Source: Bacillota bacterium | GTDB lineage: Bacteria > Bacillota > Clostridia > Oscillospirales > Oscillospiraceae | Direction of reading: 5' to 3' | NCBI GenBank assembly: GCA_009781925.1 | Contig: WQUU01000134.1 | Span: 1 to 25,142 of the forward strand | DNA: 25,142 nucleotides | Part shown: in pieces, positions 15,668 through 21,680 of the stretch | How positions within the stretch are numbered: position 1 is the first letter of the stretch | Layout: each line of letters opens with the position of its first letter | Translations under genes and position numbers: made by a program | Notes under the pieces: model-generated | Told to the model about the DNA's origin: nothing | The model's input: only the letters and a program-made list of their open reading frames with translations | Database searches by the model: none

Positions 15668-15693
15668 CAGGGAACGGATTGATCCGTTCCGTA
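15668..15693. repeat. Palindromic repeat D1 (GGAACGGAT type)
   Basis: GGAACGGAT-TG-ATCCGTTCC is a 9-bp perfect inverted repeat with degenerate outer ends (CAGGG and CCGTAG). It lies about 40 bp upstream of the ECF sigma start. Confidence 0.75.
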
Positions 15694-15715
15694 GCCTGTC
15701 AATAAACCCAAGAAT

Positions 15716-15797
15716 GCGGGCCGCCGAGGGCGGCGGCCCCTACAAGGGGATGGCCAATATCAAGGGTTGTAGGGGACGCCCCCTTGAGCGTCCCGCC
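15716..15797. repeat. Palindromic repeats D2 and D3, outward-facing halves
   Basis: GCGGGCCGCCGAGGGCGGCG...CCCCTA (15716-15742) and TAGGGGACGCCCCC...GCGTCCCGCC (15770-15797) match the two hairpins of repeats B and G, but with their TA ends facing each other. They appear to be an inverted or rearranged copy. Confidence 0.7.
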
Positions 15798-15821
15798 AGT
15801 GGAAACCCTTTTTTGACGGTC

Positions 15822-15900
15822 TGGGGAACGGATTGATCCGTTCCGATATCCCGCGTGGTGGAACTATCCCACACGGTGGAACGGATCAATCCGTTCCCTA
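15822..15900. repeat. Palindromic repeat D4 (GGAACGGAT type)
   Basis: Arms of about 22 bp (GGAACGGATTGATCCGTTCC, itself palindromic) flank a 33-bp centre. The outer TAG (minus, 15900-15898) is the stop codon of the dus gene. Confidence 0.85.
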
Positions 15901-16866
15901 CCTCAAATCCCGCTGTATCCCCTCAATAATCCGCTGCCCCTGCTCCAGCGTGCCGAGTTCCGCGATCTGCTTCTTATAATACCCCGCGTAGGGCACGCCC
16001 TTCAAATACCAGGCCAGATGCCTTCTCGCCTCCAGGCAGGCGATCTTCTCGCCTTTGGTCTCCGCCGCCAGCTCCAATTGCCTGCGCGCCACGTCCATGC
16101 GCGCGCGCAGCGGCGGCAGGGGCGGGATCGGCTGTCCGGCAATCGCGGCGTTGCCCCGGGTGAAGAGCCAGGGATTTCCAAAAGCGCCACGGCCCACCAT
16201 GGCGCAGTCCGCGCCGGTATAGTTGAGAATCCTCACCGCGTCCTCCGGCTCAAAGACGTCGCCGTTGGCGAAGACGGGGATTTTGAGCGCCGCCTTCACG
16301 GCGCGGATGATATCCCAGTCCGCCACGCCGGCATAGATCTGCGCCCTTGTGCGCCCGTGGACGGCCACGGCGGAGGCCCCCGCCGCCTCGCAGAGCCGCG
16401 CGATCTCTACGGCGTTGACGCTGCCGCTGTCCCAGCCCTTGCGCATCTTCACCGTCACGGGGACGGGGACGCTTTTCACAACGGCCTCCACGATCCGCGC
16501 CGCCAAGTCCGGGTCGCGCATCAAAGCGGAGCCGTCTCCGTTGCCCGCGATCTTGCCCACGGGGCAGCCCATGTTGATGTCGATGAAGTCCGCGCCGGAG
16601 AGTTCCAGCGCCAACCCAGCCGCCTCGCCCATGACCGCCGGCTCGCTGCCGAAAATCTGCGCGCCCACGGGGTGCTCGTCCGCAGAGACGCGCAGCAGCG
16701 CCCGGGTCTTGGCGTCCTTATAGACCAGCGCCTTGGCGCTGACCATCTCGGTGCAGCACAGGGCCGCGCCCGCCGCCATACAGACGCTGCGGAAGGCCAG
16801 ATCCGTGACCCCCGCCATGGGCGCGAGGCTGAGGCGGCCTTTCAGTTCCATATTGCCGATGCGCAT
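15898..16866 (-). CDS. dusB: tRNA-dihydrouridine synthase (DusB-type)
   Basis: A 322-residue FMN-dependent TIM-barrel enzyme that reduces specific uridines to dihydrouridine in tRNA. Diagnostic segments are LAPMAGVTDLAFR (14-26), INMGCPVGKI with catalytic C101, VKMRKGWD and HGRTRAQ, followed by the phosphate-binding region FANGDV and GADCAMVGRGAFGNPW. The length is normal. ATG 16866 has AAAGGA at about 7 nt. It is third in a minus-strand run with trmB and exodeoxyribonuclease III, separated from the latter only by repeat E. The TAG stop is the outer end of repeat D4. Confidence 0.95.
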   Translation of the reverse strand: MRIGNMELKGRLSLAPMAGVTDLAFRSVCMAAGAALCCTEMVSAKALVYKDAKTRALLRVSADEHPVGAQIFGSEPAVMGEAAGLALELSGADFIDINMGCPVGKIAGNGDGSALMRDPDLAARIVEAVVKSVPVPVTVKMRKGWDSGSVNAVEIARLCEAAGASAVAVHGRTRAQIYAGVADWDIIRAVKAALKIPVFANGDVFEPEDAVRILNYTGADCAMVGRGAFGNPWLFTRGNAAIAGQPIPPLPPLRARMDVARRQLELAAETKGEKIACLEARRHLAWYLKGVPYAGYYKKQIAELGTLEQGQRIIEGIQRDLR

Positions 16867-16880
16867 TGGGATTCCTTTCG

Positions 16881-16921
16881 TAGGGCGCGACGCCTCGGCG
16901 CGCCGGGGGCGTCGCGCCCTA
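16881..16921. repeat. TA-flanked palindromic repeat E
   Basis: TAGGGCGCGACGCC and GGCGTCGCGCCCTA are perfect 14-bp inverted arms around a GC-rich centre. Its outer TAG (16921-16919) is the stop codon of the exodeoxyribonuclease III gene; the other end is 14 bp before the dus start. Confidence 0.9.
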
Positions 16922-17674
16922 CAGGTCTATGTCCAGCCCCACGGGGCAGTGGTCGCTGAGTTCGATCTCGGGGCAGATAAAGGCTTTTTTTATCCTGTCT
17001 CTGAGCCTGTCGCTCACCAAAAAATAGTCGATCCGCCAGCCCACGTTGTTTGCCCTGGCGTTGGCGCGGAAACTCCACCAGGCGTAGGCCCCCCGCGTGT
17101 CCGGATACAGATAGCGGAAGCTATCCGTGAATCCGGCGGCCAGGAGTTCGGTCATCTTGCCGCGCTCCTCGTCGGTGAAGCCCGCGTTCATCCGGTTATT
17201 CTGCGGGCGGGCGATGTCGATCTCCTCGTGGGCCACGTTCAGATCCCCGCAGACGATGACGGGCTTTTTGCGGTCTAACCCGATGAGATAATCCCTAAAA
17301 TTGTCCTCCCAGGACATGCGGTAGGTCAGCCGCCGCAGGCCGTCCTGTGAATTGGGCGTATAGACGCAGACCAAGTAGAATTCCTCAAACTCCAGGGTTG
17401 TGCAGCGTCCCTCCGTATCATGGATGTCCACGCCGATGCCTTTGCGCGCAGAAATCGGCGCGCGCCGGGTAAAGACCGCGGTACCGGCATAGCCCTTCCT
17501 CTCGGCGGAGTCCCAGTACTGCGCGTAACCGGGCAGATCCAGCGCAATCTGCCCCTCCTGCATTTTTGTCTCCTGGAGGCAGAACATGTCGGCGTCCAAA
17601 GCCCAGAAGGTGTCTTCGAACCCTTTTTTCAGCGTGGCCCGCAGGCCGTTGACGTTCCATGAGATGAGGCGCAT
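16919..17674 (-). CDS. xth: Exodeoxyribonuclease III (AP endonuclease, ExoA/Xth)
   Basis: A 251-residue EEP-family nuclease for base-excision repair. Visible residues are N7 (SWNVNGLRA), E35 (CLQETKMQ), the Y-T-P-N segment near 105, D143 and N145 (CGDLNVAH), and the C-terminal RIDYFLVSD and SDHCPV with catalytic histidine. It cleaves abasic sites and removes 3' blocking groups. The start follows AAAGGAG at about 8 nt. It lies between trmB and dus, each separated by one palindromic repeat, and its TAG stop comes from repeat E. Confidence 0.96.
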   Translation of the reverse strand: MRLISWNVNGLRATLKKGFEDTFWALDADMFCLQETKMQEGQIALDLPGYAQYWDSAERKGYAGTAVFTRRAPISARKGIGVDIHDTEGRCTTLEFEEFYLVCVYTPNSQDGLRRLTYRMSWEDNFRDYLIGLDRKKPVIVCGDLNVAHEEIDIARPQNNRMNAGFTDEERGKMTELLAAGFTDSFRYLYPDTRGAYAWWSFRANARANNVGWRIDYFLVSDRLRDRIKKAFICPEIELSDHCPVGLDIDL

Positions 17675-17703
17675 GTTGTCATTCTCCTTTGGGGCGGACT
17701 GTG

Positions 17704-17729
17704 TAGGGAACGGATCAATCCGTTCCCTA
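17704..17729. repeat. TA-flanked palindromic repeat F (minimal GGAACGGAT unit)
   Basis: TAGGGAACGGAT-CA-ATCCGTTCCCTA is a perfect 12-bp inverted repeat with a 2-bp centre, 26 bp in all. Its outer TAG (17729-17727) is the stop codon of trmB. It is the simplest complete member of the set. Confidence 0.9.
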
Positions 17730-18362
17730 CGGTTTTACGGCAATTGCTTGGCAGATGGGCAGGCCCTGTTCGTGGAATTTTGCCTCGTAGTCGGTCATGA
17801 TACCTTGGACGCCGCCGGCGTGCAGGTCGTATGTCAGTTCTCTCAGTTCCCAGCCGGTTTTTTTCAGCTGGAGGAGCGACCAGTCGAAGAGCGGGCGGTT
17901 GTCCGTCTTGAAGCGCAGCTCCCCGTTTTTGGCCAAAACCGCCGCGTAGAGCTCCAGAAAGCAGGGGGCGGTGAGACGGCGGTTCCTGTCCCGGTTGCGG
18001 GGCCAAGGGTCGCAGAAATTGATAAACAGCGTGTCGTCCTCCCCGGGCGCGAACAGCCGGGGCAAGAACTTCGCGTCCCGGCTGAGGAAGCGGACATTTG
18101 TGAGCTCCAGCGCGCAGGCGCGCTCCATCGCCACCACCAGGGCGTCCGGCACGCGCTCCATCGCCACCATTAGCGTCTCCGGGCGCCGGGCGGCAAACTC
18201 CGCCGTAAAACGCCCCTTGCCGCAGCCGAGTTCCAGCGCGAGGCCGCGAAAATCGGGGAACGCCTCCCGCCAGCGGCCGCACAGGGCCTCCGGCTCCGCC
18301 AGCAGCACACTGGCGCAGCGCTCCATGCGAGGGAGCAGATTTGGTTTTTTTCGCATGCGCAA
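17727..18362 (-). CDS. trmB: tRNA (guanine-N7-)-methyltransferase TrmB
   Basis: A 211-residue SAM-dependent methyltransferase forming m7G46 in tRNA. The SAM motif is LALELGCGKGRF (41-52), followed by E69, FINFCDPWP (113-121) and RRLT, then the substrate-binding end GIMTDYEAKFHEQG. Length is as expected. TTG 18362 was chosen because GGAGGTGA lies 9 nt before it; ATG 18356, two codons on, is an alternative with 15 nt spacing. The next genes downstream are exodeoxyribonuclease III and dus. Its TAG stop is the outer end of repeat F. Confidence 0.95.
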   Translation of the reverse strand: MRMRKKPNLLPRMERCASVLLAEPEALCGRWREAFPDFRGLALELGCGKGRFTAEFAARRPETLMVAMERVPDALVVAMERACALELTNVRFLSRDAKFLPRLFAPGEDDTLFINFCDPWPRNRDRNRRLTAPCFLELYAAVLAKNGELRFKTDNRPLFDWSLLQLKKTGWELRELTYDLHAGGVQGIMTDYEAKFHEQGLPICQAIAVKP

Positions 18363-18396
18363 GGAGAATCACCTCCCGGTATCGTCCCTCCCTTTG

Positions 18397-18472
18397 TAGG
18401 GGCCGCCGCCCTCGGCGGCCCGCCTTGCGAATCCGGCCATGGGAAGCGGGACGCCCAAGGGGGCGTCCCCTA
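18397..18472. repeat. TA-flanked palindromic repeat G
   Basis: A 76-bp two-hairpin element similar to repeat B: TAGGGGCCGCCGCCCTCGG at one end and GGGGGCGTCCCCTA at the other. It lies between the small Asn-rich gene's terminator and the trmB ribosome site. Confidence 0.85.
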
Positions 18473-18512
18473 CTATACCATACCTTGCCAAAAACATCAA
18501 CGGGTAACACAA

Positions 18513-18544
18513 AGCCGCCGGGACTTTCATCGTCGCCGGCGGCT
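18513..18544 (-). terminator. Stem-loop after the Asn-rich small gene
   Basis: A 9-bp stem (18513-18521 with 18536-18544) followed on the minus strand by TTGTGTT. The weak T-run makes it a moderate terminator candidate. Confidence 0.5.
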
Positions 18545-18556
18545 CTGCTTTTGCTC

Positions 18557-18721
18557 TTATTTACTGGTTCTGGCGCTGTTGCGCGATTCGCTGTTCTCGT
18601 TTCGCACATTGTTCTCATTTCGCACGTTGTTTTCGGAATTGTTCTGCTGCTTCCTGTTGTCGGCGCCGTTCTGAGACTTCTGTTCCGTGCGCCTGTTGTT
18701 GCTGTTGTTCTCCTTAGCCAC
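18557..18721 (-). CDS. 54-residue Asn-rich hydrophilic protein
   Basis: GTG 18721 follows GGAGG at 7 nt, an excellent ribosome site, and the frame ends at TAA 18557. The product starts MAKENNSNNRRTEQKSQNG, contains 16 asparagines and a duplicated VRNEN motif, and has no hydrophobic segment, so it should be unfolded. Short Asn/Gln-rich proteins of this sort recur in Clostridia (recollection) without known function; a small acid-soluble spore-like or nucleic-acid-binding role is possible but not shown. A promoter (AGGACA-17-TATAAT), a leader hairpin and a terminator frame the gene, so it is an independent unit. Confidence 0.7.
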   Translation of the reverse strand: MAKENNSNNRRTEQKSQNGADNRKQQNNSENNVRNENNVRNENSESRNSARTSK

Positions 18722-18804
18722 AATTTCACCTCCCGGCCGGCAGAATCAATGTTATTATTCGCCGCCGGGGGGAAAATTATACAGGGTGGTATTTTGTTTG
18801 TCCT
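18722..18804 (-). promoter_or_regulatory. Promoter and leader hairpin of the Asn-rich gene
   Basis: AGGACA (18804-18799), 17 bp, TATAAT (18781-18776). The leader holds a GC stem (CCCGGCGGC pairing with GCCGGCCGGG, one bulge, about 18732-18770) whose 3' arm runs into the ribosome site, so folding could limit translation. Confidence 0.55.
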
Positions 18805-18812
18805 GATATGGG

Positions 18813-19081
18813 TCAGTTATCGCCGTAGTGGCTGCGGCACTGCGCAATCTCTATTGCGTATCAGTAACACGGTACAGAACCCGGTTTGCATCGTCTATTC
18901 GCCGACTCCACAGTCCAGACTTGTCGCCCTTTAGCGGTTCCGGCTTGCCCATTCCCTTGAAATTGTCGCGTTGAATATCCTGCAACAGCTGGTTCACCCG
19001 CTTCAAGGTCTTTTTGTCTTGTGTTTGCCAATACAGATAATCTTCCCATGCTTCCGGCATGAACGCAAACCGTTTACTCAT
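18813..19081 (-). pseudogene. yoeB: YoeB-type mRNA interferase toxin, frameshifted at the C-terminus
   Basis: From ATG 19081 the frame gives MSKRFAFMPEAWEDYLYW and continues with YoeB landmarks (MGKPEPLKGDKSGLWSRRID) but stops at TAG 18851 after YRVTDTQ. Shifting by one base at 18854 continues as IEIAQCRSHYGDN to TGA 18813, which matches the CRYHY end of YoeB. The catalytic His-Tyr pair is therefore out of frame, so the toxin should be inactive. YoeB cleaves mRNA at the ribosome. ATG 19081 overlaps the antitoxin stop (ATGAGTAA), and TTGAGG lies 9 nt before it. A sequencing error is the alternative. Confidence 0.85.
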
Positions 19082-19346
19082 TGGCCATAGCCTCAAGTTC
19101 GTCCATAGTCTTGTAAATCAGCTTATTGAGATCGTAGTTTTTCATCGTCTCCCTGATTCGCGTTTGATTCGCCTCGCTCCAAAACGGGTCGGCCGCCACT
19201 TCAAACGGGATTTTGCCTTGCCGCACAGCCGCCTTTGCGAATATGGTGATTGCCGTGGTCATGTTTAACCCCATTTGATCAAAGAGAGATTCGGCTTGTC
19301 TCTTCAAATTTTCATCCATGCGGATGGTCACACTTGTGCTTGCCAT
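19074..19346 (-). CDS. RelB/DinJ-family antitoxin
   Basis: A 90-residue protein from ATG 19346 (GGAGG at 8 nt), starting MASTSVTIRMDENLKRQAE. This is the ribbon-helix-helix DNA-binding domain, followed by LNMTTAITIFAKAAV and KIPFE, typical of RelB/DinJ. The C-terminal part (about 50-90) should wrap the toxin. It is encoded directly before the YoeB-type toxin with an 8-bp overlap. The gene looks intact although its toxin is broken. It likely represses its own promoter through the dyad at 19373-19396. The pairing of a RelB-type antitoxin with a YoeB-type toxin is a mixed but known kind of combination. Confidence 0.9.
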   Translation of the reverse strand: MASTSVTIRMDENLKRQAESLFDQMGLNMTTAITIFAKAAVRQGKIPFEVAADPFWSEANQTRIRETMKNYDLNKLIYKTMDELEAMANE

Positions 19347-19362
19347 AGGGTCATCCTCCTTT

Positions 19363-19401
19363 ATGTACATCTATTATAATCGAATTCACTTATAATGTCA
19401 A
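19363..19401 (-). promoter_or_regulatory. Consensus promoter and operator of the RelB/YoeB pair
   Basis: On the minus strand TTGACA (19401-19396), 17 bp, TATAAT (19378-19373), a perfect match. ATTATAA and TTATAAT (19373-19379 with 19390-19396) flank a GAATTC centre, and a second palindrome ATGTACAT lies at 19363-19370; both are candidate antitoxin sites. Confidence 0.75.
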
Positions 19402-19446
19402 TACAAAATGGAACGTAGCTTTGACTAGAAGAACCGCATCATGCTC

Positions 19447-19668
19447 TCATTTCATAATAGGATAGGGCTCTTTTTGATTTGTGCGGCCCAGGATATAGTC
19501 AACGCTGGTGTGATGAAAGTCCGCTAGTTTTATCAAAATGCCCGTCGGGACATCGTTTTCCCCGGTTTCATACTTTGAGTAGCCGGTTTGTGACATCCCC
19601 AGGATCTTGCCCATCTCTTTCTGAGACATGTCCTTATCTTCGCGCAGATCCCTGATTCTCTGATACAT
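19447..19668 (-). CDS. Xre-family HTH repressor
   Basis: A 73-residue protein from ATG 19668 (AGGTGA at 6 nt; TTG 19671 is the in-frame alternative). The helix-turn-helix is clear: LREDKDMSQKEMGKILGMSQ, then GYSKYETGENDVP and LIKLADFHHTSVDYILGRT. It reads away from the Spo0A_C-like gene, and the spacer holds two CCTG-N3-CAGG dyads that it probably binds. No other domain is present. Confidence 0.9.
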   Translation of the reverse strand: MYQRIRDLREDKDMSQKEMGKILGMSQTGYSKYETGENDVPTGILIKLADFHHTSVDYILGRTNQKEPYPIMK

Positions 19669-19697
19669 CAATCATCACCTGATGATTATTATGCATC

Positions 19698-19742
19698 AAC
19701 CTGTTTCAGGGTATTGCATATCAACCTGAAACAGGTTATAAT
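19698..19742 (+). promoter_or_regulatory. Promoter with two Xre operator dyads
   Basis: Plus strand TTGCAT (19714-19719), 17 bp, TATAAT (19737-19742). The dyads CCTGTTTCAGG (19700-19710) and CCTGAAACAGG (19725-19735) have centres 25 bp apart; the second fills the promoter spacer. Together the flanks make a perfect 13-bp inverted repeat (19698-19710 with 19725-19737). Confidence 0.8.
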
Positions 19743-19788
19743 ATTGTCAACCGCTGCTCCCAAACAATTCGTGAAAGGTGTCACCCAT

Positions 19789-20013
19789 ATGAACCGAAAA
19801 ATCTACAGAGCGCTCGCGAAAAAGCACGGTGTGTCCGCGAAAGAGGTAAAACGCGATCTGCAGGAGGCTGTTAATGAGACTTATAGAAATCCGACCTTTT
19901 TTGCGCGCTGTGTTGAGCGCAGAGGCGAGAGGCCAGCGATCGACGAGTTCATCGACCATCTTGCGCGCCGGGTGAAAGAGGAATATGACAGGCAAGCCCG
20001 CACAGGTGACTAG
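19789..20013 (+). CDS. Small Spo0A_C-like DNA-binding protein
   Basis: A 74-residue protein from ATG 19789 (AAAGGTG at 8 nt). IYRALAKKHGVSAKEVKRDL followed by QEAVNETYRNP resembles the C-terminal helix-turn-helix of Spo0A (pattern IAKKYKTTPSRVERAIRHAIE), and short proteins of this type occur beside Xre genes in clostridial accessory regions (recollection). It is controlled by the divergent Xre gene's operators. The stop codon lies inside the terminator hairpin. The role is unknown; competition for Spo0A-like sites is only a guess. Confidence 0.65.
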   Translation: MNRKIYRALAKKHGVSAKEVKRDLQEAVNETYRNPTFFARCVERRGERPAIDEFIDHLARRVKEEYDRQARTGD

Positions 20014-20031
20014 CTCCTATGCGGGCTTTTT
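19995..20031 (+). terminator. Terminator overlapping the end of the Spo0A_C-like gene
   Basis: A 12-bp stem with one mismatch (19995-20006 with 20016-20027) is followed by TTTTT. The coding frame ends within the loop region, so stem and gene end overlap. Confidence 0.85.
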
Positions 20032-20069
20032 CAATGCGCGACTCAGTTCAATCCGGTGTGCACAGCGCC

Positions 20070-20897
20070 CTAAGCCCCCAGCGCCGCTGCCGGAATCTCC
20101 AGCTTGCCGATCCCGTTGAAGTTGCTCATCACCACACCGACCAGTACACGGTCAACGGAGACCGACACCGCACCGTTGCTCGTCGATGAATCCAAGAGTT
20201 TATTCATCAGCGCGCTCATCATCGCGGTCATGTCCATCTCGTATTTGACGGGGTAGCCGCTTTGCTGATCCACCCAGATGGAGACGGGCAGATCCCCCAC
20301 GCCGGAAAACGGATCGCTGCCGAGGTCGCCGAGGCCCAGTTTGCTAAAGGCCTGGCCCACGCCGCTGGCGGTTAAAACCTGGTTCAGCGCCTTTTCGGGA
20401 ATTGCGCCGTCAAAGCGCAGGGCGCTGCTGCCGCTGACCTGTTCCATACCGACTTCGGTAAAGGTCTTTGCGGCGGCGACGTAGAGACCCAGGTTGGCAA
20501 CCACGTCGTACTGCTGAACCTTGCTGTTGTCCGAAGTCGTAGAAGTCCAGGTCGCGCCGTTGTCCGTGGAAGTGTAAACCGTGTATGTGGTTCTGTCGCC
20601 CTGAATGTACATCTGCATATCCTGTTTGCCAAGGGCGCCCATGTCGATGGACATCTGCATCCGGATCAGCATCGGGTCTTTCACATAGTCCGCGCGAACC
20701 GTGGAGTCAATGTTGAAGGACTGCCCAGCGGCGGACATGGCGATCTGCATGTCCATGTCGTAACTCGAGCTCTTAACAGCGGCGAGTTTTACCTCCGCCG
20801 CGGTGATGGAGATCACCGGAGGCTCTTTGCAGGCGCAGAGGGTCAGAAGCATCAGGGCCGCGAGCAGGATCGCGAAAGTGCGGGATAAGCGTTTCAT
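20070..20897 (-). CDS. Secreted lipoprotein, DUF6612-like
   Basis: From ATG 20897 the product has 275 residues. MKRLSRTFAILLAALMLLTL is a signal peptide ending in a lipobox (LCAC, C23; C21 possible). The mature part repeats Met/Asp-rich beta-strand segments (SSYDMDMQIAMSAAGQSF, RMQMSIDMGALGKQDMQMYI) as in DUF6612 lipoproteins, which resemble LppX/LolA-like folds. The start was chosen because GGAG lies 9 nt before ATG 20897. ATG 20906 abuts the GGAG, and ATG 20963 lies inside repeat H, so longer versions are unlikely. The protein is anchored outside the membrane; ligand unknown. Confidence 0.85.
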   Translation of the reverse strand: MKRLSRTFAILLAALMLLTLCACKEPPVISITAAEVKLAAVKSSSYDMDMQIAMSAAGQSFNIDSTVRADYVKDPMLIRMQMSIDMGALGKQDMQMYIQGDRTTYTVYTSTDNGATWTSTTSDNSKVQQYDVVANLGLYVAAAKTFTEVGMEQVSGSSALRFDGAIPEKALNQVLTASGVGQAFSKLGLGDLGSDPFSGVGDLPVSIWVDQQSGYPVKYEMDMTAMMSALMNKLLDSSTSNGAVSVSVDRVLVGVVMSNFNGIGKLEIPAAALGA

Positions 20898-20935
20898 GGG
20901 GGTCATCTCCTTTTTGGGGGTGTTTTGATAAATTG

Positions 20936-20996
20936 TAGGGAACGGATTTATCCGTTCCACCATGCGGAATACCGGAACGGATAAATCCGTTCCCTA
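20936..20996. repeat. TA-flanked palindromic repeat H (double GGAACGGAT element)
   Basis: Two perfect 24-bp inverted arms (GTAGGGAACGGATTTATCCG then TTCC, and its complement) flank a 15-bp centre; each arm is itself palindromic. The outer TAG (20996-20994) is the stop codon of the MBL hydrolase gene. Confidence 0.92.
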
Positions 20997-21680
20997 CAGC
21001 GCCTGTTCCATCGCGTACAGCATGCAGCCGTTAAACCGCCGCTCACGCTCCAGCGTGCTGCTATCCATGTGGCCGGGGTAGACCTCATAGTCGCCGGGGA
21101 GATTGTAGAGCCTGCGCAGGGAGGCCTTCAAGATATTTTCATTCCCGCCGGGGAGGTCTGTGCGGCCGCAGTCGCCCCGGAAGAGGGTGTCCCCGGTGAA
21201 GAGGGCGTCCTCGCAGAGGAGCGTGACCCCGCCGGGGCTGTGGCCTGGGGTCTCCAATACGCGGAAGGTCAGACCACCCACCACAATCTCATCCCCTTCG
21301 GCGTAAAAGCGCGCGTCCTCGGGTGATGTGATGAAGCAAAACGGGTGAATACTCGAATCCTGCGGCAGGGGGAGCGGGGGCATATCTTCGGTGAGCGCAA
21401 GCCGGAACGGGGCGTCGCCGGCGCTGGCGGCCGTATCCAGACGGTGGATGCGGATTTGCGCCCCCGTCTCCTCCGCGACGGCGCGCGCGGCCATGGTGTG
21501 GTCATAGTGTCCGTGGGTGATGAAAACGGCGCGGCAGCTAAGGCCGTTCCTCTCGATGTAGTCCAAGATGGTGTTGGACTCGGCGCCGGGGTCGATGACC
21601 GCGCAGGCGAGGGTGTTCTCGTCCGTGACCACGTAGCAGTTGGTCTCGATTTGGCCCACGGGAATGGTTTTGATTAACAT
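20994..21680 (-). CDS. MBL-fold metallo-hydrolase (glyoxalase II-like)
   Basis: A 228-residue metallo-beta-lactamase-fold protein. The zinc motif THGHYDH (H56, H58, D60, H61) is followed by LETPGHSPGGVTLL, LFTGDTLFRGDCGRTDLPGG and YPGHMDSST, the standard order for the glyoxalase II-like hydrolases found behind rel and dtd in Firmicutes. Thioester hydrolysis is likely; the substrate is not determined. The ATG overlaps the end of dtd by 7 bp. The TAG stop is the outer end of repeat H. Confidence 0.93.
   Translation of the reverse strand: MLIKTIPVGQIETNCYVVTDENTLACAVIDPGAESNTILDYIERNGLSCRAVFITHGHYDHTMAARAVAEETGAQIRIHRLDTAASAGDAPFRLALTEDMPPLPLPQDSSIHPFCFITSPEDARFYAEGDEIVVGGLTFRVLETPGHSPGGVTLLCEDALFTGDTLFRGDCGRTDLPGGNENILKASLRRLYNLPGDYEVYPGHMDSSTLERERRFNGCMLYAMEQAL

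Noticed and set aside
15666..15900. Possible CRISPR array from repeated palindromes
   Set aside because: Repeats differ in type, spacing and orientation, and no spacers of uniform length or cas genes are present.
18119..18171. 33-bp near-duplication inside trmB (two VAMER segments)
   Set aside because: TrmB proteins naturally have similar residues at both places, and the length is normal, so it is not a new duplication.
17629..18729. Long minus-strand open frame of 366 codons across trmB
   Set aside because: It runs in another frame of trmB and the repeats, is Arg/Gly/Pro-biased and resembles no family; trmB is clear in its own frame.
20898..20963. N-terminal extension of the lipoprotein to ATG 20963
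   Set aside because: That ATG lies in the centre of repeat H, and the extension would precede a complete lipoprotein signal peptide with its own ribosome site.
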